Below are positions 1-7,920 of a stretch of 64,000 nucleotides of DNA, piece after piece. The notes beneath the pieces were generated by a model. The model was not told where the DNA came from. It did not search any database and saw only the letters and a list, made by a program, of their open reading frames with translations. The stretch is taken from assembly GCA_036924085.1 (NCBI GenBank), contig JAVGWX010000012.1, forward strand, positions 4,386,430 through 4,450,429, given 5' to 3'. The stretch comes from Ariolimax columbianus. Lineage: Eukaryota > Mollusca > Gastropoda > Stylommatophora > Arionidae. The translations under genes were made by a program, and so were the position numbers. Position 1 is the first letter of the stretch, and each line of letters begins with the position of its first letter.

Positions 1-290
1 AGCATTGCACTAACACCATTTGGTCCCATGCCCTCAAAGAGGTTTTGTATTGATGTGTACACAGCTGACAGACACAATAGTCTTGTGCCTGGATTTTGTT
101 CAGGTAAATGTCAAGTGGCACATGTTGGGTTCTTATTCAACAAACAGTGCTCTGATCCATCATTGTGAGTGGATTGGGATTGGTTACACAGACATGTGCC
201 AATGTGGGGAGAACAAACAGAAAGTACACTATTTTCTTAAGGTCTGTCGGCTCTATGAGAGGAGTAGAGTGACAATATGCCCTCCTTAAT
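1..290 (+). mobile_element. 3' end of a LINE ORF2 (C-terminal Cys/His motif)
   Basis: The plus-strand frame reads an arrangement TDMCQCGENKQKVHYFLKVC followed by YERSR. This resembles the CxCG...T..H.L..CP.Y...R motif that ends the ORF2 of many Jockey/CR1-type LINEs. It stops near 287 and abuts a CR1-like 3' terminus in the opposite orientation at 291. Only the tail is in the window and the family cannot be assigned. Confidence 0.5.
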
Positions 291-1075
291 TTAACTTAAC
301 TTGTGTATACTGTTTTAGAAAACTCTGCAGTCTGTATACAGCCAGTTTCTTCTACTTCACTTGATTAAAAATACCTATGTGAATTCAATCTATTCTTGAA
401 TGTATTAATTTACCCTGATCCACTATTTCCTATTGCAATGCATTCCAAGTATTCACCACTCTCTGACTAAAAAAAAGATTTCCTAGTATCCAATCTGGAC
501 CTTTTTTTAATTAATTTTTAGCTGTGTCCTCTAGTTCTTGTAGCGTTCTGTACTTTGAAACAACTTGTTATAGTCTAATTTATACTTTCCATTGATAATC
601 TTCTAAACCTGTATTAAATCACCTCAAATTCTTCTCTCTTCTAGACACTGTAGGCTGGTTTTTCTGAGTCTTTCCTCATAACTGTAATTCTGTAATCATA
701 CAATCAATTTTTCTGCTCTTCTTTGTATCCTTTCCAGCATGTTTATATCCCCTCTACGATAAGGACTTCATACCTGAACACAGTACTTCAATCTAGGTCT
801 AACTAATGCTTTACTCCTAGGTTTAATATTTATTTTTATCCTATCTAACATCGGATTTGCCTTTTACTCTGCTACCTAGACTTGCTCACTCACCATACCT
901 GTATGATCTATTATAACCCCTTTTCTTTTCCCTTTTCTTTTCTATCTTCCTAATGTTAGTCACTCCTATCCTGTAATTATGTTCCATATTGGATCTATCC
1001 ATGTGGATGACTGTACATTTATCTGCATTAAAGGGCCTCAAGCCAATTCTGTATGATGAGAGAAGCCTGAAACAG
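291..1075 (-). mobile_element. CR1-like LINE, 3'-terminal fragment
   Basis: The fragment starts on the plus strand with the TTAACTTAA-type 3' terminus seen in the other CR1-like copies at 2.7, 18.07 and 18.3 kb. On the minus strand it encodes degraded C-terminal RT sequence: HMDRSNMEHNYRIG (compare HxGxxNMxYxY in CR1-type RTs) and a block ending near the LERxQRRAxKL motif. Frames are broken by several stops and homology ends near 1075. Non-autonomous remnant, 5'-truncated. Confidence 0.65.
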
Positions 1076-1136
1076 ACAGAAAAGTTGAAGAAGAAGAAGA
1101 AAAAGAAGAAGATGATGATTGATGTTGTTATTCTGG

Positions 1137-1263
1137 TCGGAGAGTCTGATTGGTGTAGTGGTACAGCCCTCACTTTTCACAGGAAAAGGTACTGGGTTCA
1201 ACTTCCGCAAACAGCATGCTGCAGTAAATCCTGCTATAAATGGGTACCTGACTAATGGTTAGG
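1137..1263 (+). mobile_element. tRNA-derived SINE head
   Basis: The segment carries an RNA polymerase III box A-like motif (TGGTGTAGTGG near 1151) and a box B-like motif (GGGTTCAACTTCC near 1194) at tRNA spacing, followed by a non-tRNA body containing ATGGGTACCTGACTAATGG. This is the usual build of a tRNA-derived SINE. It is not a functional tRNA: the anticodon and acceptor stems do not pair well. The body runs directly into the tandem array that follows. Preceded by a GAA-rich tract at 1085-1120. Confidence 0.6.
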
Positions 1264-1615
1264 GAAGGAAAAGGCAGCAAGGCAGAGAATGGCCACCTTA
1301 CCTCCTACAAGATGGGGCTTAGTATACCAACAAAAGGCAGCAAGGCAGAAAATAGTCACCTTACCTCCTACAAGCTGAGGCTTAGTATACCAACAAAAGG
1401 CAGAGAATGGCCACCTTACCTCCTACAAGAAGGGGCTTAGTATACCAACAAAAGGCAGCAAGGCAGAAAATAGTCACCTTACCTCCTACAAGCTGAGGCT
1501 TAGTATACCAACAAAAGGCAGAGAATGGTCACCTTACCTCCTACAAGCTGGGGCTTAGTATACCAACAAAAGGCAGAGAATGGTCACCTTACCTCCTACA
1601 AGCTGGGGCTTAGTA
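1264..1615 (+). repeat. Minisatellite, 55/63-bp unit, amplified SINE body
   Basis: About six direct copies of a unit containing CACCTTACCTCCTACAAG and CTTAGTATACCAAC. Units are 55 bp, or 63 bp when an extra GCAAGGCA is present. The first unit is continuous with the SINE at 1137, so the array appears to be a tandem amplification of the SINE's 3' body. The short forward frame at 1255-1440 is repeat read-through. Confidence 0.85.
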
Positions 1616-2110
1616 TTCTGAATGTTGTAACACTTCATTAACCAACCAGATGTTACATTTGCTGAAAGAACCCCTTTACTATTATTATAATCAGGGCATG
1701 CCATGTCTTGCAGGGTTTCCAATGGTTCATCAGCCCAGCCAGGTTTTCCTGTTGCTATATCAGTAATTACCCCAAAACAAAATGACCAGTGTGGTAGATT
1801 CATACAAACCCTTGAAGGTTTGAAGCCATTATGTCTGCTATCTACCCAACAACATTGTCAACTCTTTCCATACCTTCCAAACAAAGAGAGTGTCTTTACC
1901 TTTCAAACCAAGAGAATTTATGTACCTTCCAGTCAAGGGAATTTCTGTAACTTTCAGCCCAAGAGAGTTTCTGTACTTTCTGAACTAAGAGAGTTTCTGT
2001 ACTTTCTGAGCCAAGAGAGTCAGACATGAAAAGTTCTCAAGTCAATGAGGTCTTTAGTAGCCACCTCAGAGCTCAAGTATCTGTCTCAGTTTTATCTATC
2101 ATAGAATGTC
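1616..2110. other. Unassigned sequence with a degenerate ~30-bp repeat
   Basis: No gene recognised. From about 1868 to 2028 there are five or six degraded copies of a roughly 30-bp motif around AAGAGAGTTTCTGTACTTTC. The rest looks single-copy. The open frames at 1555-1803 (-) and 1703-2029 (+) have no recognisable domain or splice context. Confidence 0.4.
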
Positions 2111-2699
2111 ATAGCACGTCCAGGTAGCAGTGAAAAAGACAATTGCAACGTTAGGTACAATTAAAAAAAAACATAGAGCCATGGAAGTAATAGTCAAACT
2201 GTATAAAGCATTAGTTAGACCTAGATTGGAGTACTGTGTTTAGACAATTCCTAATCATAAAGGAGATATAAACATGCTGAAAAGGATACAAAGAAAAGCG
2301 ATAAAACTAAAAGTGGGATTCCAGAATTATAGTTATGAAGAAAGATAAAAACCAGCATACAGTGTCTAGAAAAGAAAAGAACAAGGTGATTTAATACAGA
2401 TTTATAAGAAAATCAAAGGTAAGAATAAATTAGACAAAGTACAGCCACTAGAACAAGATGGCAAGACTAAGCATTAATTAAAGAAAGGCCGAGATTTTAA
2501 GCTAGGAAATATTTTTTTAGTCAGAGAGGGGTGAATGCTTGGAATACATTGCCACAGGAAGTAGTGGTGTAAGGGCTAATTAATGCATTCAAGAATAGAT
2601 TGAATGCACATAGTTTTTAGATCAAGTGAAATTTAAAAATCTGGTTGTATACAGACTCTGCAGAGTCTTTTAAACCAGTAAAAATATGTTAAGTTAAGT
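2111..2699 (+). mobile_element. CR1-like LINE, 3'-terminal fragment
   Basis: The plus strand reads degraded RT C-terminal sequence: LYKALVRPRLEYCV, then a block around MLKRIQRKAIKL, LQIYKKIKG and INAFKNRLNAH, and ends with a TTAAGTTAAG-type terminus at about 2697. It is the same family as 291-1075, 18.3-20.1 kb and 63.5 kb. Stops and small indels make it non-coding. Confidence 0.7.
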
Positions 2700-3052
2700 A
2701 TGTGAAATCACTTTATGTGAAGTATGAGAAATCACTTTATGTGAAATATAAGAAGTCACTTTATGTGAAGTATGAGAAATCACTTCATGTGAAGTATGAG
2801 AAATCACTTTATGTGAAGTATCTGAGATGTTGCTTTATATGAGGTATGAGATATCACTTTATATGAGAGTATGAGATACCACTTTATGGGAAGTATGAGA
2901 CATTATTTTATGTGAAGTATCAGTGTATGAGATATCACTTTATATAAAGTACAAGAGTATGAGACCACTATTTGTGAGGTATGAGATACCACTTTATGTG
3001 TGGTATGAGACATGATTTTATGTGAAGTATCAGTGTATGAGATACCGCTTCT
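2700..3052 (+). repeat. Tandem repeat, 24-bp monomer (left block)
   Basis: About thirteen degenerate 24-bp monomers of the form GTGAAGTATGAGAAATCACTTTAT, with some 32-bp variants that insert a second GTAT(C)AGT. This block is the diverged side of the array that resumes at 3517, beyond an intervening LINE fragment. Confidence 0.85.
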
Positions 3053-3055
3053 ATG

Positions 3056-3515
3056 GATCGTGTTACATGAAGGGACAGGATTTTAAGCATGGAAAACAGA
3101 CAAAGGAGATACTGATTGCTGATAAGCTAAAGTATTGCTGATAAGCTAAAGTATTGCTGATAAGCTAAAGTATTGCTGATAAGCTAAAGTATTGCTGATA
3201 AGCTAAAGTATTGCTGATAAGCTAAAGTATTGCTGATAAGCTAAAGTATTGCTGATAAGCTAAAGTATTGCTGATAAGCTAAAGTATTGCTGATAAGCTA
3301 AAGTATTGCTGATAAGCTAAAGACTCAGAGTTTGAGAAGAATACACGCCAAACAGTCCTGATTTTTCTTGCACACGCTGTGGAAGATGCTTCTCTGCTTG
3401 GATTGGTGTTACGAGTCACATTCATTACCGTCATGGACTGTAGTTGCATACCTTTTCAAAGCACAATTACTAACGTCTGACAAGACGGAAACAGCTAATG
3501 ATGATGATGAAGTTC
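3056..3515 (+). mobile_element. LINE family A, 3' fragment (copy 1)
   Basis: Matches in inverted order the LINE at 4.35-6.95 kb. It carries the C-terminal segment (RVT.K..I, then IADKLK), the Cys-rich end (CTRCGRCFSAWIGVTSHIHY) and part of the 3' UTR (GACTGTAGTTGCATACC). In this copy the IADKLK-coding stretch has become an 11-copy 19-bp array, while the 3' UTR stretch is single copy; the reverse is true in copy 2. The fragment sits inside the 24/56-bp array. Confidence 0.75.
3114..3323 (+). repeat. Minisatellite, 19-bp unit, from LINE family A coding sequence
   Basis: Eleven essentially identical copies of ATTGCTGATAAGCTAAAGT. The first is continuous with upstream LINE sequence (GGAGATACTG) and the last with downstream LINE sequence (ACTCAGAGTTTGAGAAG). 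In the sister LINE copy the same stretch occurs once, at about 4974-5000 on the minus strand. Confidence 0.95.
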
Positions 3516-3516
3516 A

Positions 3517-4033
3517 AGAGTATGAGACACTACTATTTGTGAGGTATGAGATACCACTTTATGTGTGGTATGAGACATGATTTTATGTGAAGTATCAGTG
3601 TATGAGATACCACTTTATGTGTGGTAGGAGACATGATTTTATGTGAAGTATCAGTGTATGAGATACCACTTTATGTGTGGTATGAGACATGATTTTATGT
3701 GAAGTATCAGTGTATGAGATACCACTTTATGTGTGGTAGGAGACATGATTTTATGTGAAGTATCAGTGTATGAGATACCACTTTATGTGTGGTAGGAGAC
3801 ATGATTTTATGTGAAGTATCAGTGTATGAGATACCACTTTATGTGTGGTATGAGACATGATTTTATGTGAAGTATCAGTGTATGAGATACCACTTTATGT
3901 GTGGTATGAGACATGATTTTATGTGAAGTATCAGTGTATGAGATACCACTTTATGTGTGGTATGAGACATGATTTTATGTGAAGTATCAGTGTATGAGAT
4001 ACCACTTTATGTGTGGTATGAGACATGATTTTC
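3517..4033 (+). repeat. Tandem repeat, 56-bp higher-order unit
   Basis: About nine near-identical 56-bp units made of a 24-bp monomer (GTGTGGTATGAGACATGATT...) and a 32-bp monomer (GTGAAGTATCAGTGTATGAG...). It is a homogenised higher-order version of the 24-bp block at 2700-3052. Roughly 100 bp of array sequence occurs on both sides of the intervening LINE fragment (about 2951-3050 and 3517-3620). Confidence 0.9.
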
Positions 4034-4133
4034 CATGAAACGTTTGATTGAATCCTTTGATTCAAAAATGCTGTAAAGTACTGGCAATAACACAATACTG
4101 ATTCCCTCTGCAAGAAATAGAAGAGTCACTGAC

Positions 4134-4205
4134 CTCAATCTTCTGTGGACATTCAGGAAACTGCAGGATGTCATCACTAGTCAGTTCACACTTCTCCCAT
4201 TTTCC
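4134..4205 (-). CDS. MGAT5: MGAT5 internal exon (stem / start of luminal Cys region)
   Basis: This 72-bp, 24-codon exon is flanked on the minus strand by an acceptor (TTTGTTGCAG just above 4205) and a donor (GTCAGT just below 4134); both borders are phase 0. It reads GKWEKCELTSDD followed by ILQFPECPQKIE. This resembles the EKC(V/E)LPP...(F/Y)P.C..KI segment that begins the conserved luminal part of MGAT5, beta-1,6-N-acetylglucosaminyltransferase V. That Golgi enzyme adds a beta-1,6-linked GlcNAc to the alpha-1,6-mannose arm of N-glycans. Assignment rests on this similarity plus matching exons at 17.1, 25.8 and 42.1 kb in the right order. The preceding exon ends in phase 1, so it does not splice directly to this one. 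Later exons lie left of the window. Confidence 0.7.
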
Positions 4206-4349
4206 CTGCAACAAATCTGAAATGGGAAAATATATTTCAAGAACTGAACTTTGTAAGTGGAAGTGATAATCAAAAGTTGACAATTATATAATTAGGTATA
4301 GTTGAGATATTGTGCTTCAACAGAAACAAAACAAAACATTTGATAAATG

Positions 4350-4815
4350 AAAGCCTTCATTGGCTCTTTCCGTCTTGTCAGGCGATAGTAACTGTGCTTG
4401 GCTCTTTCCGTCGTGTCAGACGATAGTAACTGTGCTTGGCTCTTTCCGTCGTGTCAGACGATAGTAACTGTGCTTGGCTCTTTCCGTCGTGTCAGACGAT
4501 AGTAACTGTGCTTGGCTCTTTCCGTCGTGTCAGACGATAGTAACTGTGCTTGGCTCTTTCCGTCGTGTCAGACGATAGTAACTGTGCTTGGCTCTTTCCG
4601 TCGTGTCAGACGATAGTAACTGTGCTTGGCTCTTTCCGTCGTGTCAGACGATAGTAACTGTGCTTGGCTCTTTCCGTCATGTCAGACGATAGTAACTGTG
4701 CTTGGCTCTTTCCATCGTGTCAGACGATAGTAACTGTGCTTGGCTCTTTCCGTCGTGTCAGACGATAGTAACTGTGCTTGGCTCTTTCCGTCGTGTCAGA
4801 CGATAGTAACTGTGA
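4350..4815 (-). repeat. Minisatellite, 38-bp unit, from LINE family A 3' UTR
   Basis: About twelve near-identical 38-bp copies of TGGCTCTTTCCGTCGTGTCA plus GACGATAGTAACTGTGCT. The right edge is continuous with the 3' UTR of the minus-strand LINE that follows. In LINE copy 1 the same stretch, around GTCTGACAAGACGGAAACAG at about 3475-3495, is present once. The array is therefore an expansion of LINE 3' UTR. Confidence 0.9.
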
Positions 4816-6953
4816 TTTGAAAAAAGGTATGCAACTACAGTCTATGACAGTAACGAATGTAACTCGTAAAACTAATCCGCGCAGAGAAGCGTCTTCCACA
4901 GTGTGTGCAAGGAAAGTCAGGATCGCTTGCGGCACCACATGGTGTGGTGTGTCTTCTCAAATGCTGAGTCTTTAGCCTATCAGCAATCAGTATCTCCTTT
5001 GTCTGTATTCCATGCTTAATCCTGTCCTTCCATGTAACACGATCCATGACATCCTGTTCACATGATTCCAAATTGATGCCTACATCATTCATATCCCGCT
5101 TGCATACATCCTTGTACCAAAGTACTGGCCGGCACTGAGACCTTTTCCTCAATGTAATTCCCCATAGAGAAGATATTTTGGTATTCTGCCATCATCCATC
5201 CTCCGAATGTGCCACAGCCATTGAAGCCTTAGAAGACTAAGCATAGAAAAAATTGTGACAGTGCCTGTTCTCTCCAACACCTCTGTGTAAACAAGTGTTT
5301 TTGTTTTAACAGTGAGCTTCTTGTTCTCCCAGACCCTTTTTGTTAATCTGCTCATTGTTGTTGCTGCCTTTCCTATCCTGATATTGATCTCTTGGTCCAG
5401 GGATAGTTTATTATTAACTGAGGATCCCAAGTACGTCAAGTGATCTACTACATCAAGAGCCTCATCATCAATGGAGATTACTGGTGGTTTGTTTGTACGC
5501 TGGACCATAACTTGTTTTCGTTTTGCTGATTGTTAACCTGAACTCACAGCAAGCATCCGAAAATGCAGATAGTAAGCTTTGCAGTTCCTCCTCTGAGGGA
5601 GTCGCAATTGATTGTGGCATTATCCGCAAAGAGCAGTTCTATCATCTGCATCCTGTTTATTTTGGTCTTGGCTTTCAGCCTTTGGGAATTGAATAGGCCA
5701 CCATCTGTGTGAAAATGAATGAAGATACCATCTTCCTGGTCCCAAAATGCATGCTTCAAGAGAAGTGAGAAATATATTCCAAAGAGGGATGGTGCAAGTA
5801 CACAGCCTTGTTTAACTCCGCACTTGATTGCAAACTCCTCTGAGGACGTACCGTCAAAGTTGATGATGCCATTCATGTCCATGTGGAACGACTAGATAAT
5901 GCTCAGAAGAATCGCCGTGCAACCATTCCTCCCGAACGCTTTGAACAGACCCACATGACTGACCAAGTCAAATGCCTTGACGAGACCTATGAAGGCAATA
6001 TACAATGGTTGCTTTTGTTCTCTCCATTTCTCTTGCAACTATCGTAACAGTGGTAGACCTATTCCCACATAAACCGCACTGTGACTGGGTAAAACTGGTC
6101 TCCTAGGACCTGTAGTCTGCGCAGAACAACTCTGGCATGTATCTTCCTAATGGTACACAAAAGCTAAATTCCTCTGTAGTTGTTGCAGTCACTCAGGTCC
6201 CCCTCATTCTTGTACGAGGTTACAATGCTCGAATCTTTGAAATCCTGCGGGACCTGTCCTTCATGTCAGCATAATGTTATGAACTGGTCTATCTGTTCGG
6301 CAAGTATGTCCTCTCCACTTTTCTCGCTTGTTTCAATACATTCAGTGAGTATATCATGTTGTTTTGTCTTTGTTTCTTAGTACTGCTGCCTAATTCCTGT
6401 CAAAGGCTGCAGTATCCGACTATTTGCCTCAAACCAGTCTTGATTCATGTGTTCTCTAATGCCATAAGCTGTTACCGCTGCTTTGAGAGAAGCTTCTTTG
6501 ATTAAATCCCGCCTTTCACTAGCTGTACAGTCTCCTGATGTATCAGTGAGAACATTTGCAAGCTGTTGGAACCTAAAACACTTTTCTGTATCCTCTTGGT
6601 GTTTACTAAATTTATCCTCAAAATGGGTTTGTGCTTCGCTGTGAAGATTCTCTTAGGTCTCAGTTTGACGCGGGCAATGACCAACGTGTGGTCAGTATCA
6701 CGGTCAGCACTTGGGTAGCTGCGTGTTTATTGTGTTGGATTCAGATGTTGTCTCCTGGTAACAATAAAGTCCAGCTGGTGCCAATGACCGGATCTTGGAT
6801 GTTTCTATGATACCTTAAGGCGATCTTTGTTGCAAAGTAGGAGTTTATGATGTTTAGATTATTTTTTGTGCAGAATTCCAGCAACCTTTGTCCATTTTCA
6901 TTCATGTGCCCAATATTGTATTTGCCTAAACAAACCGAGAGGGCAGGGAACAA
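4816..6953 (-). mobile_element. LINE family A, endonuclease to 3' UTR (copy 2)
   Basis: On the minus strand the order is that of an APE-type non-LTR retrotransposon. The endonuclease C-terminal part is at 6953-6741 (NIGHMNENGQRLLEFC, then a degraded WRHPR..HW..LD.I). The linker follows at 6684-6400, then RT at about 6050-5150 (AFDLVSHVGLFK, GVKQGCVLAPSLF, FADN, YLGS, WHIRRMDDGRIPK). It ends with a C-terminal region with YKDVCKRDM and a Cys/His finger-like CTHCGRRFSARISF. The catalytic FADD is FADN. Frames shift after FADN, and about 50 residues normally between TKTLVY and EVLERTG (including the LLYGSE block) are deleted. The 5' end is truncated where the Tx1/L1-like element begins. It is non-functional. 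The clade is uncertain; RTE-related endonuclease features are visible. Confidence 0.8.
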
Positions 6954-6998
6954 ATAACAGAAATAAAAAGTGAAAACAATTCAAATGACACCTACACA

Positions 6999-7669
6999 GT
7001 TTAGTTCAGTTCAGTTCATCCCGTAACCCATCAGGTCGTTGGGGCACACATGAAGACATGAAAATCCCACGACAGCTCTCTCTGTCTGTCGCCGCCTGAC
7101 GTATCTCACCGTGACGAAGGCCTGACCACTCAGCGATGTTGTCCACCCATCTCTTCCTTGGACGTCCTCGCCCTCTCTGTCCCGGTACGGAACCAAAGAG
7201 TATCGAGTTGGGAATTCCGTTGGACCTCACGACGTGCCCGCACCAGGCCATCTTTCATCTTTTGATAGTTGTGAACAGATCTTCAAAAGGACCAATAGCG
7301 TCTTCAACTCTCTGACGGATGTCTACGTTCATGACACGATCCTTATATGTAACATTTAGGAGTTTTCTATAGCACTGCATTTCCATTGCACGTATTCTGC
7401 CCTGGATATCTGCTGTAATGGTCCAGGTCTCGCAGGCATACAGAAATATTGACAGCACCAAAGAGCGCAGTAGTCTGACTTTTATGCTGAGGGCGAGGCC
7501 CTTGTCTCGCCAAATAGGTTGCAGCCTTGTCAGCGCCGCTGTTGTTTGTGCTATTCTGGCAATTACCTTCGAAGCCAGAGGTAATTGCCAGAATAGCACA
7601 AACAACAGCGGCGCTGACTAGGCTGCAACCTATTTGGCGTGACAAGCGTCTCGCCCTCGGCAGAAGGTA
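6999..7669 (-). mobile_element. LINE family C 3' fragment inserted in the Tx1/L1-like LINE
   Basis: The minus strand encodes the C-terminal half of a LINE RT: ARIAQTTAALTRLQPIWRDK, SLVLSIFLYACETWTI, MEMQCYRKLLNVTYKDRV, then WCGHVVRSNG and RGRGRPRKRWVDNI. The element is bounded by an 11-bp target-site duplication ACACCTACACA (6988-6998 and 7670-7680) lying within the endonuclease frame of the host LINE. The 3' tail is GAACTGAACTGAACTAAAC on the minus strand. The 5' end is truncated and capped by an inverted copy of its own terminal 79 bp. Frames are broken between 7251 and 7255 but otherwise well kept. Confidence 0.85.
7490..7657. repeat. Near-perfect 79-bp inverted repeat (10-bp spacer)
   Basis: Arms 7490-7568 and 7579-7657 are reverse complements with about four mismatches; the spacer is TCGAAGCCAG. 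Both arms encode LINE family C RT sequence (the ARIAQTTAALTRL region) in opposite orientations. It would fold as a long hairpin. It sits at the 5'-truncated end of the insertion, as expected from a 5' inversion or snap-back event during target-primed reverse transcription. Confidence 0.95.
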
Positions 7670-7920
7670 ACACCTACACACAAGTGAATATATACGCCCC
7701 TGCAGACAGGGACAAAACAGGATACATTTTTTGGAAACCTACAAGACACATTAAGTCAGAAATACAAAAGACATATTATAATGGGAGGGGATTTCAATTG
7801 TGTTGTTAACCAACTAGACGCATCACAAACAAGGAAAACAAAAGACACATTTCAGCACATTCTAGACGAGCATGCCCTATCAGATACATATAGAAAAATA
7901 TATCCCAAGGGCAAAGAAAC

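Noticed and set aside
1137..1215. Functional tRNA gene
   Set aside because: Box A and B are present but acceptor and anticodon stems do not pair; better read as a SINE head.
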